64,000 nucleotides of DNA from contig CM055111.1 in NCBI GenBank assembly GCA_029204225.1, positions 17,409,019-17,473,018 of the forward strand, read 5' to 3'. This DNA comes from Diphasiastrum complanatum (Eukaryota > Streptophyta > Lycopodiopsida > Lycopodiales > Lycopodiaceae). The notes beneath the pieces are model-generated. The model searched no databases. It worked only from the letters and a program-made list of their open reading frames with translations, and was not told where the DNA came from. Both the position numbers and the translations under genes were made by a program. Each line of letters starts with the position of its first letter. Within the stretch, counting starts at the first letter, position 1. Below are positions 33,483-44,504 of this stretch, one piece after another.

Positions 33483-33520
<38 letters not shown>

Positions 33521-33714
33521 CCTAGGTCAAGAGAGGCTTTGGGGGCTTGAGCGCCTACTCAAAGCTATTCACACCCAACCTAGGAAGGAGAGAGAGAAAG
33601 AGAGGAGAGATAAAAGGCCTTGGCTAGGAAAGGCTTTGACAACGGTGCCATTGTTGTGTTGTCAATGTAGCATAGGGTCCGAACATTGGGAGTGTCAGCC
33701 CCGCCTTCACTTGC

Positions 33715-33769
<55 letters not shown>

Positions 33770-33907
33770 CTTTGGGGGCTCAAGTGCACCCAAAGCTATT
33801 CACACCCAACTTAGGAAAGAGAGAGACAAAGAGAGATTACAGATAGAAGGCCTTGGCTAGGAAAGACTTTGGGGGCGGCTCGAGCACCTACCCAAAGCTA
33901 TTCGATC

Positions 33908-33973
<66 letters not shown>

Positions 33974-34580
33974 TGCTTTGATTGAGAATGTCAAATGAGT
34001 AAAGATCGTGCACTTTTTACTTCTTTGTTGGCATATGGAGATGACAAGAGGGTGATCTACACGGCCAATATTGATGGTGAGTGTGCAATCAAAGGGATTG
34101 GCACAATTCCTATTTCTCTCTCTACAAATAGGAATGTTCATTTTAAGGATGTTTTGTTCATTCCATTTATTACCAAGAATTTACTTAGTGTGAGTCAATT
34201 GCTAATTAAAGGCCTCAAAGTTGAGTTTGATGGAGATGCTTGTATGATCAAAAGGAAGGATATCTTGATTGAAAAAGGTAAAAAACTAGGAAAGTTGTTC
34301 AAACTAGATGCTTGTGTTACTGCTAACCAAGTTGGATGTGTTGCAAGAGAGCAAATACCTATTCAAGAGGTTTGTTATAAGACACCTCAACTTCAAGTCA
34401 TTGGAGGTAACGGCTAGGAAGCAAGTTGTGATTGGTCTTCTAAGTTCCTTAAGTAGCATCAATCATGTTTGTGAGTCTTGTGCTTTGTCAAAGTCTCATA
34501 GACAACCTCATACTAGATCTACATCAATATCTATAAAGCCTTTTCAAGTTGTACATTCGAATATTCACCAAAATCAGTAA
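33230..34580 (+). pseudogene. Copia gag end, protease and pre-integrase, split by GA-rich repeats
   Basis: Bases 33230-33433 read into WWIDSGASSHMTIYKEYF, the copia aspartic protease with its DSGA motif. Bases 33970-34417 resume the same protein: NIDGECAIKGIGTIPISL, DVLFIPFITKNLLSVSQL and LGKLFKLDACV. Bases 34308-34580 give CESCALSKSHRQPH, the pre-integrase finger end. About 530 bp of GA-rich repeat separates protease residue DSGA+18 from the rest. A frameshift near 34400 precedes the end, where the fragment meets a minus-strand pseudogene. Confidence 0.88.
33435..33968. repeat. Three GA-bearing tandem units inserted in copia protease
   Basis: Units share ATGTAGCATAGGGTYCGAAC, CCCGCCTTCAC, a (GA)n run, GGCTTTGGGGGC, CCCAAAGCTATTC and CACACCCAAC. 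GA runs lie at 33487-33517, 33720-33768 and 33911-33968. The first two units have all the landmarks and start about 235 bp apart; the third has only the right half. On the minus strand the landmark GTTCGAACCC looks like a tRNA-type B box, so the units may be retroposon-derived. Confidence 0.8.
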
Positions 34581-34599
34581 TATAGCTGCCATAATAATG

Positions 34600-35830
34600 G
34601 GTATGTGATATTTATATGCCTTGCCACCGTAGCATACACCGCATCAAACTTGTTACAAGATCTTGCTGCCATGTTGTAAACCTTGCGCACTTCTTAATGG
34701 TTTGATAGTGCAAGTCATTATGTATCGGTAAGGCATGTTTGACTTCATATGTATATCTTCATCCAGCCTTGTAAGAATGCCCAAGCCAAAATCGTTTGTT
34801 CTTTCAACTCCAAATTCTACCAGAACTCATATAGCTCACATAGCTCCCATGGCTCATCTCACTCTTCTGTTGTGATATCCACCTTTGACAAGAACAAATA
34901 GTCAATATTCCATGCATGTTCGATGTTGCGTTGATGTATCCAAGGCTGTAAAGCCTTGTACGTGCTGTTTACCTTCCTTCCCAATCTTGTTCTAGGTCTT
35001 TTCGCCCGACGTAGTACAACCATCAGGGATTGATTTTCTATTGACTTTCCCATAGCTTGGCTATGTTGGTGTTGACTTGTATCCACTTGCACGGAATCTC
35101 ATCTAAGTTTGAGTTGATCTATCAAATCCGCAATGTTCTTCAATAAGCCCTTTGCCTCTTCCTGTAATTTCTACCACTCTATTTCTTTGTCTTGAAGTGT
35201 GCCTTGTAAGTCAGACAAGTGTTGTTTTAAGTGCTGCACATCGGTCATAGATTGTTGTAGGTTTGCCTGCTCTTGAAGTGCTTCTAGATGCGACAACCAA
35301 TTATTGCAATGGTGTGCCACCGATAACAACCCTCGTGTTCAGCTAATTTCTTTTCCAGTTGCATGTTCTCCTCTTGCAAATATCCCTGCTCTTCCACAAA
35401 CTGTTCCAGTTTGTCCATGACATGGGTGTGTAGAATATTCTTTGTCCATTCCTTGAGTCTCGTGTTGTCACTACAGATTGATCCGCTTGTAGTGATGCTA
35501 TCGAGTTGGGTTTGTAATAAATCCCTCTCATATTCAATCACATGTATGTTTGCATTCCACCGGCTTCTCTCTAGAGTTTCGTTATTCTCTCAAAACATTG
35601 TGCATTGCGATCTAACAACGCTTTATTCTCCTCATCCCTTCTTGTGAGCTTATCTTGTAATCAGCTTATACGTACTTCTCTCTCTTATAGTTGTGTCTGG
35701 TAATTCACCCTTCTTCTTCTACAATTCTTAAGCGTTTTGTTCGTTGAACATACAGAGTATGCAATACGAAACCTGCCCTTCTAGGCATTGGTAACTTTTA
35801 ACAAATTCCATACCAGATCATAGACCTGGA
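34600..35830 (-). pseudogene. Unidentified coiled-coil protein, decayed
   Basis: On the minus strand a series of linked frames reads REVRISLQDKL-type helix, then RDEENKALLDRNAQCFERI, VIEYERDLLQTQLDSI (35541) and EENMQLEKKLAEHEGC (to 35284). More helix follows (HLKQHLSDLQGTLQDKE), then 35092-34859 with RPRTRLGRKVNSTYKALQ and IDYLFLSKVDITTEE. Heptad-like Leu spacing over about 150 residues indicates a long coiled coil. Several stops interrupt it. I know no family with this C-terminal part. Confidence 0.45.
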
Positions 35831-35845
35831 GAAAAGTCGTTAGCG

Positions 35846-36290
35846 GTGTGTAGAAATGTCCGGATGTTGTCATCATCACGGTATTTCAATTCTTCAAATG
35901 TAGAAGCTGAGTTGCCTAGCACAAATCTTGTTGGCGCTCTTCATTCTCTTGTTGATCTTCTAGGAGATCCTTCTGGTATTGCAATGCTCTTGTCTTTATC
36001 TGTTCTTCTAGGTCCAGAACCATTTCGATTTACAGGTGTTGTAGCAATAGGCTGGCATGCGAATCTTTCTTCGTCTGATTCGTTGCCCGAATGAGGTGCG
36101 ACTCCAACATCTTCGTCTGAGTGTTCATCCTCTGCTCTCTCTGTCACGGTTCATAGATCCTAGTATTGTCTTTTAAGGAATTCATAACTGACAGGATCAT
36201 TGTTGGCCATTGTTCTGCTCTCATTGAATTTGACGTCTCTGATTGTCTTCAATGTGTTTATCTCTGGCACATAGATTCTCTAAAAATAAG
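35846..36290 (-). pseudogene. Copia integrase-RT linker fragment, family D
   Basis: The minus strand reads ERFACQPIATTPVNRNGSGP and PEGSPRRSTRE, matching the linker of the element at 44505-49430 (45850-46090), and its upstream part matches 46100-46220 at the DNA level. No RT follows. Confidence 0.8.
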
Positions 36291-36299
36291 TATTTACCT

Positions 36300-38370
36300 T
36301 GCATCGATTCTTAGACATTAACGACATGTTTTATTCAAGAAATTTGTACTTTCATACATTTTCAAGAGAATGGCTAGGCCTTTGTGAGACATATAGCATA
36401 ACTTTCTTGTTTTTCTTTCTTATGTCCCCATCAAGAAAACTTGGTGTACCACAATTTTCCTGTTTTCATCTATTACGTCCTCATTTTGTGAATCAAATTG
36501 GAGTTAAACTCATGACCTAATTAAAGGAGAGAAAATAAAGTGATAAGCAGCTCACCACTTATTAAAAGTAAACTATCTTATTATGTACTTTATTTCTCTT
36601 GCATGTCCTCATTTGTGTGGCTAACTCCTAACTTCAAAGAGAATAAATGAGGTCCTCACCAACTCACCACCTAATCAAGCAAAGAACTATTTATAAGCTA
36701 TAGACTATGGATTTAGCTTGATAATACCTTGATGCATACATACAAATACCAAAACTCTCTATGATCTAGAAAATCTAAGGTCTGCATTCCACCAACTAGC
36801 TTCTTGTTGTACATAAAGCTTCATCCGCGAAAAAACATAATGTTAAATCTCAAGATGTGAACATACTTCAAAGTTTTATGGAGATTCATTTCTATAAAAG
36901 AAAAAGACGTCAATTCTCTCTTAGAGAAACCATGTTTGGAGCTCATTGGAGGTTGTCTCTTAAAAAAAATGTGTCTCAAAATCTATGCTTCAAACACTAC
37001 ATTTATCCTCATCTTCAAGCCTCATAAGGATCATTGTAAATTCTTAGACAAATCTTCTCATGTACTAGGTTATTATCATTATTTAAACAATTTACAAAGT
37101 ACATTGTTATGAACGATTTATTTTATGAGCAATACCATCACATTTTAGTTTTCCAATAAACTTCTCATATTGACATCTAATGAGAGATAAGCACCTAACA
37201 CTAAATCTTGTGCCAACAACCCAATTATTGGCTGCCACATAGCACATGAGCCTTGTGACATCTAGGCATTGGACGTCCTCATAGAATTTATGACCAAAGT
37301 CCACTACTATAAAAACTTTCACAAATTAAGTAACCTTTATTGGTTGTCATGCAAAGTCCAATAGATTACAAAATCTCAAAATAAACACGTAACAAAATTC
37401 ACACTTAGACATCAAACTCGAAAAGGGGTCTTAGGCCTTCAACATGGTTGGGCCTTCCTTGCTCAAGGGTTCCACAGCCCTTGGGGACCTAGGGCAAAGG
37501 TCCTCTCACATTGTAAATTTGTAACTACCTTTGCTTATACAAAATTAATTAAAAAATAGAAGAGTAAACGGACAAAATTTACTTACATGTCACATTTGTG
37601 TGTCGGACTTGCAAGAAAGAAATAGACGCGAGATAATATCTTTGAGCGGTTTGTTTCCAAAATGAAATAGCGCATTGTAACATGGCACTGAGGCTTCAGG
37701 CTTGTACCTATCATACGTACAAGCCCTTCCATGCTGATGCTGAAACCGCGTATGCTTCACAGAACGGCTTGGAGCTGACGCATTTTAGTCTTATGCTCTT
37801 GCATGATTCTTAACCTCCATGGCTCAGAACTAATTACCACTTTCAACTTTCGATTCTAATCAACGTGATTCTGTACTGCGCGATAAATAATCAATGGACT
37901 GACGGAGATCAGAACCGCAAAATCGTGAGATGGACGAGAGAGTTTATACACAAATGGCAGGCTTTTGATTCGGATGTGCCTAGGGGATAGTTGACCGCAA
38001 AGAAGCTTATACAGATCACAGATCAGTGGAAAGCGGATCTTAAAGCTAGTGAAAATGCAAATAGAACTTGCACACAATTTCCTGCTCTCCAAGATATTTT
38101 AGCAACTTTTGTCCTCATGCTTCTTAAGGCGTAGTGCTAAGAAACTAATCTCGTTAGAAAACTAAAACTGCTACTAATTCTATTTAACATTTTATATTAA
38201 GGAGGCTTTGAGCCTTTGGCCCAAGTTTCCGCCCACGAGTGGGGCAGGGAAGCGAATGGAATCTGAGTAGTCAAGCCCAACACACGCACAGTAGACCACC
38301 GCACCAAGCGTGGGCCTATTATTTATATCTACTCAGATTGAATTACGCATTTGGCGAACAAAATATTAAG
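36300..38370. other. AT-rich intergenic stretch downstream of the EamA locus
   Basis: No frame has a recognisable motif. At 38259-38269 and 38331-38341 there is an inverted repeat, AATCTGAGTAG and CTACTCAGATT, around a G+C-rich loop. The minus strand there has a weak box A-like TGGTGCGGTGG. Confidence 0.45.
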
Positions 38371-38376
38371 CACTGA

Positions 38377-41356
38377 TCATGCGCCAATATCACAGACATG
38401 CTCTTCAGTGCACAGAAAACATGGAGATCCAACATTTACAGCCGTATTATGAACTTCGGCGCATTGTGGAGGTTTAAAAATGGTGGTAAAGTCGGATAGA
38501 CAATCCGTGTTCTCTTGAAATATGACATCTACATCTTTGACAAGCCTCTCAGTTTGAGCAGTATAGAACGGAGATTTTAGTGGAGATATTAACATGACTC
38601 CTGGAAGATGATCAGCACTGAGGAGCGTCGATGCCAGGACATTTTCCATCAAATAGCCTTCATCTGGCCTTGAAACTTTCTGTCGACGATTCAAATGGCT
38701 ACTCTGATCTCTGTTCTGTCTAGTAAGGCCCTGATCATTTTGGTATGGTTGAGAACTATTGGTACGCTGTTCAGAAGTCATTTTGTTAGTCCACATAGTT
38801 GCTAGCAGAATCATTGGCGCTCCCACAAGTTCAAGCTCGCTCGGAGATTTGTGTCGGAGAAGTGTAGAGAAAAATGCACCCCAGACCGGAATAGTCATGT
38901 AAATCAAAGTGGCGACGGATGCGTTCACTCCACGCAGAGCTCGTATTTCCAACCAGCTGCAAATTCCACCACAGACGATGCCATTGTAGATTAATGGAAG
39001 CCATGGTAAATGTTGAGCCAGTGTTGTAAAGTCTAAACCCCAATCACTAGAACTGGTGCATAGGTTGCATATCTCCCAGAAAAAGCTGAGGACAGATAAT
39101 ACGGCGACTGAAGGGCATTTAAACGCTTTGCATCCAATGCTTTAGCGATTCCAAAGACTTCTGATCGAAATATTTGCAGAGCAGAAATTAATGAACTCGC
39201 GAAAACCCACGGGTTTCCACGTTGTGGAATAATGATGCCTTTCCACCCTGAACCTTCTTCCTCCAGCACACCCATACCTAACAGGGAAAATCAATGTTTG
39301 ATTAGTGACATTAACCGCTCATCTGGGATAGGTTATCGACACCTCCAGAAAGACCATGCACTGAATGCCTTTTACCATGTAGTACATCTGAGAGCTTCTA
39401 CTAATTAACTGCCTGAATGACTAAATATTTGATAGCTGATATTAGATAGATTACCAGATAGTGCTATAAAGGTAGAAAGCCACTTGACTCCAGTTACCGA
39501 CCGGCCAGCGCAAAGTTTCATCAAGGGAACAAGCATCACCTGCTATCCATGCATTGTTAGCTTGAAGGAGAGAAAGACATGTAAACAAATGTTTTGTGTC
39601 TTCGAATTTTTATATGAAATGATGGAAAGAGTTTTGTAAAAAGACAAAACCGCAAGATCATAACGATAGAGATAATCAAACAATAAACACTTCATTTTCA
39701 TCACTTTCATAATATTGCATATGTTCCTAACATTTCGCACTAGTATTTAGAATTACGTACGTACAATTCTACGATATGTCTTATGTTGTACATTGCAGTG
39801 TGGTTTCAAGGCGGGGAAAAGATTCTTAATATTTTCAGGTCAATGTAATCATTGTCTTTTAGCATCATCTTTGTTGAAGCACTTACGCTGAGTGTATACA
39901 GCAACGGCGCATCGTTCAAACCATCCCCGTTTGCACCGAATGTTTGGATGATGCTATATAGGAATGACCATGAGCCAGCTAGCTCCACTCCTGCTCTGAT
40001 AAGTGTAGGGTCCAGATCCCTCCGGGCGCTAATCAAAGCTGGAAAATGCTTCTTGGTTTCCAAGGGGAGGCTCGAACCTGGGACCAAAGAAACTTTGATG
40101 CCAAGCCAAAGCTGGAAAATGAACCAACAGGGCCGATATAGATCGTAAAAGAGAACTGAAGCTTGGAGGCATGCCAGGTGTGGCGTCATCAGCAATCTCT
40201 GTTGCAGCAATACCCGAACCGTATAGAGCAGCTAATAGGTTCAACAGCATCAGAGCGATGACTTGCTTACTCTTGGCCAGTTTCCTTATTCTTTTCGACC
40301 AGGCGAATTTATGGAAGCCGGAGTCTACTTCCAGAACGTTTCCAAACAATCTTTGAGATGACGCCTGCGACAACCAATATCAACTATAAAGCGTGAACAA
40401 TTTTGGAAGAAAACATGAATATAATGTAGTGGAATAAACAGTTATGCTAAAAGTCGGATCATCTGTTCACTAATTCGACACCTCGTAGACTTTCATTAAC
40501 CTCGCATCAAATGGAAATATGCAGGTAAAAATTACTACATAACGTTCTAGGTAAAGACGGATCAATCAATAGAGTTTCATTAACCTTATATAAAAACTCA
40601 ATCATCATGCGAGTAAAGACATAAAATATACACGTGAAGAAATAGTACCTAACGTTTTAGCTAGAAGACGGATCAAAGGCAGATCAATCAGACTTGGGCA
40701 TTCGATCAAATTGGATTGAAATTTCAAATGCATTTGTACTTACTAGCGGTGGACGGATGGCGCCGATGTAATTTGAGGGATTTGCATTGTGAGGTGCTTG
40801 GTCCACTGCTGCGTATGGGCATTCGTTTTCAGGGATCGTGAATTGTCTTTTTTACCAGACTCCTACTATCGTCCTCTTTCACACGGTATCTACTATCTTT
40901 CTTTTGTCTTGCCTTCAAGATGTGTTTTTCTATGTCAAATCTAAGACATACACATCTACATTGCGGTCGTTTGCAGCAATCTATCGAACCCATATAACTC
41001 CATCTGCGATCTACATCGGCTGCGAAATAGGTAAATTTCTTCGACAATCTTGCAAAGGAATTAGATCTGTGGCAAGAGTAGTTGAGTATAGGATATTGTG
41101 CTTGGTGGAGACGAGAAGCTACAACACATTTCCTGTTTGCCACACACGGCCTGTCATTGTACACAGAGTAACTATCAAGAACACGTGTAGAGCTAGAAGC
41201 TGATGTATAAGACGAAACGTTATTTATTCTTTTTCTTCGTACGAGACATTGTATAGCAAGATCTCGAACTGAACACTTAAGTCGAGTTCCAGATATTGAA
41301 GTGCGTCGAAAATAATGTTTTGGAGCAAAAGTCACGGCATTTAATTGCAGAAACAT
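38377..41356 (-). pseudogene. Plastid-type EamA (drug/metabolite transporter) gene, disrupted
   Basis: The minus-strand exon model is exon 1 41356-40744, exon 2 40362-39893, exon 3 39560-39455 and exon 4 39279-38377. Exon 1 opens MFLQLNAVTFAPKHYFRR and is Ser/Arg-rich like a plastid transit peptide. Exon 2 reads KQVIALMLLNLLAALYGS and AGVELAGSWSFLYSIIQTF, the first EamA repeat. Exon 4 reads PWVFASSLISALQIFRSEVF and, after a one-base frame change near 39113, LIYNGIVCGGICSWLEIRAL and ASVATLIYMTIPVWGAFFS, the second repeat, then an unusual hydrophilic tail of about 90 residues. A 73-bp SINE insertion shifts exon 2, and exon 1 needs another frame change near 40830. EamA proteins export small metabolites across membranes; this copy cannot make one. 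Confidence 0.75.
40034..40121 (-). mobile_element. 5'-truncated tRNA-like SINE in EamA exon 2
   Basis: A 58-bp insert (40049-40106) lies between two perfect 15-bp copies of CAAAGCTGGAAAATG (40034-40048, 40107-40121). Read on the minus strand it matches the last 59 bases of the element at 42517-42601 with one base missing, including the B box GGTTCGAGCC (40069-40078). The A box half is absent. The EamA duplicate at about 9341 has the site once, uninterrupted. The 73-bp net gain shifts the frame. Confidence 0.9.
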
Positions 41357-41357
41357 T

Positions 41358-41375
41358 CCCTAAACCCTAAACCCT
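41358..41375 (-). promoter_or_regulatory. Telobox upstream of EamA exon 1
   Basis: The plus strand has CCCTAAACCCTAAACCCT ending two bases from the complement of the start codon. Such telo-boxes (AAACCCTAA) occur in promoters and leaders of many plant genes. Two and a half units are also what an interstitial telomere repeat would look like. Confidence 0.5.
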
Positions 41376-42020
41376 ATTTCTTAAAAGCACCCAAACTCGT
41401 TCGACGTGCAGCTTATATGACAGCCGAGCCAAATTGAGTGCTTCAAACTTTTCCCGCATAAAGAATTAATCTGCTTTACAACTCTACGAACAAGCCCTAC
41501 GTGTTCTTCACTTATTATACAGTCAGTTGGATGCGAAAAAACTGATGGCAGGCATTGCTGCAGGGCCCAGTCGTGCAATTCTGAGCAAGGGCGAGAATAG
41601 CCGGTGGAGATTCGAGAATAGGAATAGCGAATGACTGAATACCAATAATATCTGACGTGACCTGTGCAAGCATACAACACCGTCCGTGAGGCAGCTGCCT
41701 GGCGTTGGTGCTTAGTCAGTAGTCCTCTCACTTGGACTCATGAAAGGAAATTAGGAAACCGACTCCCTAAATATTTCTTATCTGAGAGGTCGGTCCGCGT
41801 CGGAGGCTGGAGCCCGAGGTCTTCGCGTCGTGGCCATCTTGAATTGAGCACGTTTGAACGTTTGAACTTTGCAGCCAAAAAAGAGGAGTCCGAGAAGATT
41901 CGTATTGATTTAGAGAGTCTATCAAAAAGAATTGGAAGAAGCCTCACACACAAAAACCCGTTGCTTCTAGGAGCTTCTACTACATGTGGCATCCAAGATT
42001 TTGAAATTGGAGTTATTTAA
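41376..42020. other. Probable EamA upstream region, overlapping open frames
   Basis: The base composition is more balanced than its surroundings. Frames of 116 codons (41731-41381, minus) and 118 codons (41664-42020, plus) overlap. Neither has a known motif, and only the plus frame has some helical character (LNFAAKKEESEKIRIDLESL). It may be promoter or leader of the EamA gene. Confidence 0.3.
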
Positions 42021-42059
42021 GCTTACTTTATCGTTTAGGTATTAAAAAAGGATTTGCCC

Positions 42060-42232
42060 ATCACAGTGGTGGGGTGTATTGGGTAGAGTTGTTGATTGCC
42101 ACCAAAAAGGTGAAGTCTTGAATCCCGACCACTATGCTATGTAGTAACATCTAAGGAGGCTAGCTTTGTAAATGGCATTGCCAAGTTGTATATGTTGTAA
42201 CTAGTTGCTTAATATGTATGCAAAAAAAAAAA
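42060..42232 (+). mobile_element. Possible poly(A)-ended tRNA-derived SINE
   Basis: TGGGTAGAGTTG (42088) resembles an A box and CTTGAATCCC (42118) a B box, about 27 bp apart, and the segment ends in a run of eleven A residues. No target duplication is visible. A partial match lies at 56864-57000. The A box fit is loose. Confidence 0.35.
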
Positions 42233-42516
42233 TTCATTTTAGCAACATAATTTCGTCATAAAATTATGGTGAGTTTGTCAAGTGAAGTTGTAACTAAAGA
42301 GTGATCTTACTAAGTGTAAAATGAAAGGATCTTTCTCAAGCATAAAATTTAAAGGATAATGATGAAATCCTTTATTCATGGCTGAAATTTTTAAATTAGG
42401 TTTCCTTCCAATTTGTTTATCGGTTTTTAAAAAAATTTGCTTTCAAAATCCTGCGTCCCAATTTTTTTGCCGATAAACAAACATTTCCTCTCATGTGAGG
42501 TCATTTTCAAGTTTCA

Positions 42517-42601
42517 CCCAACGGGGTTGGCTCAGTTGGTTTGCTTGGCATCCAAAGTTTCTTTGGTCCCAGGTTCGAGCCTCCCCTTGGAAACCAAGAA
42601 G
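42517..42601 (+). mobile_element. 85-bp tRNA-derived SINE with 15-bp target duplication
   Basis: The element carries box A TGGCTCAGTTGG (42528-42539) and box B GGTTCGAGCC (42572-42581), 32 bp apart as in a tRNA, with GGGG near the start facing CCCC after box B. It is flanked by identical 15-mers CATTTTCAAGTTTCA (42502-42516, 42602-42616). It has no poly(A), body or LINE-like tail beyond CCAAGAAG. It could be read as a tRNA pseudogene, but the duplications prove retroposition. Confidence 0.85.
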
Positions 42602-42619
42602 CATTTTCAAGTTTCATAA

Positions 42620-43380
42620 AGATTTCATCATATGTCAAGAAAGTAGGTGACCACTTTCACTTTCCATAATATGGTTGCCAAAATTTTACAATTATCTTAT
42701 GTTCACACAATGTGGCGAACATGAATTGCATACATAATTTTTTTGAGAAATCAAGATTTTTACAATGTAGAAATATTGCATCTACTACATGTAAAAGACG
42801 TAAACTCAACAAGAACTTTTCAAAATCACTTATGTAAGTTGATTTATTGTTCAAGTCCGTGCAACAGTCGTACAACAACAATACTCACACGTGGGACCTC
42901 ATACATATAATAAAATAGCATTTTATACACAATAATCCATTATTATATCATCACCAAAATGCAAAAATGGATGTAGAACCTCAAAGAGATATTCCATAAG
43001 AATGAATGAGAGAAGAATGAGAGAGATGAAATGCTCCCACGCTTGTAGCCTATTTATAATAGCCTTTTGTCCTATTTGGATGCTCTTACTCAAGCTTATC
43101 AACTTATGGAAGGTTCTAGATCTCTTCCAAACCCTAAATCTAACATGACTAGATTCAATGCATCTATACTAACCAATTAGAGTAGGTCCAAATTCGACCT
43201 TATCAGCTTGCCTAAGTTGCCAAAAATTATAAATACACTATTCTTAGCCCTTATTAACTTTATAAAGTCTATATAGCTCTAAGATTAAAATACATATTAG
43301 CCTCAAAATTGCCAAATAAACTCAACATGAAAAATCTTAAACTAGTTTACAATTTTTCACACTCTCTCTTCAACTAGTTC
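42620..43380. other. AT-rich spacer, nothing recognised
   Basis: Only short frames are present. A few dinucleotide-poor stretches and no repeats could be aligned elsewhere in the window. Confidence 0.5.
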
Positions 43381-43384
43381 TACC

Positions 43385-43520
43385 ACACAACTTTGTCGTC
43401 AAACATTCGTCCCTACGTTTGTTGTTTGCATATGCAGCAGCTTATGACCTCAGGATCCACATTGTGGACGAGAAGACAACCTTCTTACATGGCGAATTAG
43501 ACAAAGAGGTCTAGGATATC
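43385..43520 (+). pseudogene. Copia RT fragment, family D, inverted
   Basis: The plus strand reads SSLRLLFAYAAAYDLRIHIV and FLHGELDKEV, the same RT segment as 45560-45440 on the minus strand. It sits upside down beside the minus-strand RT-RNase H piece that follows. Confidence 0.85.
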
Positions 43521-43630
43521 CATTCTAAGTATAGACCTTCTTTCTATGGTTTTATAATAGCCTTCTTAATTGATATAGAAAATAATATCCACATTGGATG
43601 CTTCACTATTTCTTACATCAATTTTACATA

Positions 43631-44440
43631 TCAAGATGTAACTAGAATATGAAGAACCAAATAGAATGTAAATACAATGATTCCTCCATATTCTTTCGTC
43701 AAATGTATTGCAGAGGTGTTATCCATCTGCAAGACCAGAGGCTCGTTCCTTGTTTCATCCAATTCATCCAGGAACTGCCTTAGCCAAATTATCTCGTTGG
43801 CCATCTTTGCTGCTGCAATGTACTCTGCTTCATAGGATGACTGGGCCACAACGGTCTGCTTTTTGCTAACCCAGAGAACTACTGCTCTTGATGAGATGGT
43901 GCATCCCCTTGAGATGCTTTTACAATCGTCCTTTAGGGATGCCCAGCTAGCATCACTATAGGAAAGCATCTTGAAACCTGCATCACGACAATAACACACT
44001 CAACACCGTTCCTGCGAGCATTGGAGTATTTGCTCCTTCGCAGTTCAGCATCCCAAAATCCTCTAGGATTTTTTGGGTGTATCTGGACTGATGAAGGTAT
44101 AGCTTACCTCCCTCATAGTTTCGTTCAATTTGCAAGCCTAGGTAACACTTGTCCCAGATCCACAATCTCGAAATATTTCGAGATGTCTGTCTTCACTTCA
44201 GCAATCAGCTGCTTACTCTTGCAAAGAATCAGAGTGTCGTCCACATATACAACCACAATGATGATCTACCCATCAATGACTCTGACATACACATTAGAAT
44301 CAGCCGACAGTGGCTTGAATCCTAATGATTTCAGGACTTAATCCTTCTTCTTGTACCATTGTCTGGCTGACTGTTTCAGACCGTAGATATTTCTATGCAT
44401 TTTGCATGCACAATCAGGAAGTGAATTTGAGACATATCTT
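43631..44440 (-). pseudogene. Copia RT C-terminus and RNase H, family D
   Basis: On the minus strand, 44420-44200 reads HRNIYGLKQSARQWYKKKD, then YVDDTLILCKSKQ with the catalytic Asp pair, after an amber codon at 44266-44268. Next is 44165-43983, GLQIERNYEGGKLYLHQS. Then 43999-43631 gives SYSDASWASLKDDCKS, KKQTVVAQSSYEAEYIA and LQMDNTSAIHL, the RNase H domain. The C-terminal FTKAL box is lost. It supplies exactly the part missing from the neighbouring element, but an LTR separates the two. Confidence 0.9.
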
Positions 44441-44504
44441 AGGGGTTGTGATGAGAATTAGATTCATGTATCGCGATTTGGATTTTGCAGTCTCAAAGCT
44501 TTCA

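Noticed and set aside
38214-38341. A further SINE at the inverted repeat downstream of the EamA locus
   Set aside because: Only a loose A box fits, the B box is poor, and the flanks are inverted rather than direct repeats.
41381-42020. Overlapping frames of 116 and 118 codons upstream of the EamA gene
   Set aside because: They overlap on opposite strands, lack motifs and lie where a promoter is expected. Kept only as a described region.
42517-42601. A functional tRNA gene
   Set aside because: A and B boxes are present, but there is no proper anticodon arm or acceptor stem and it is flanked by target duplications.
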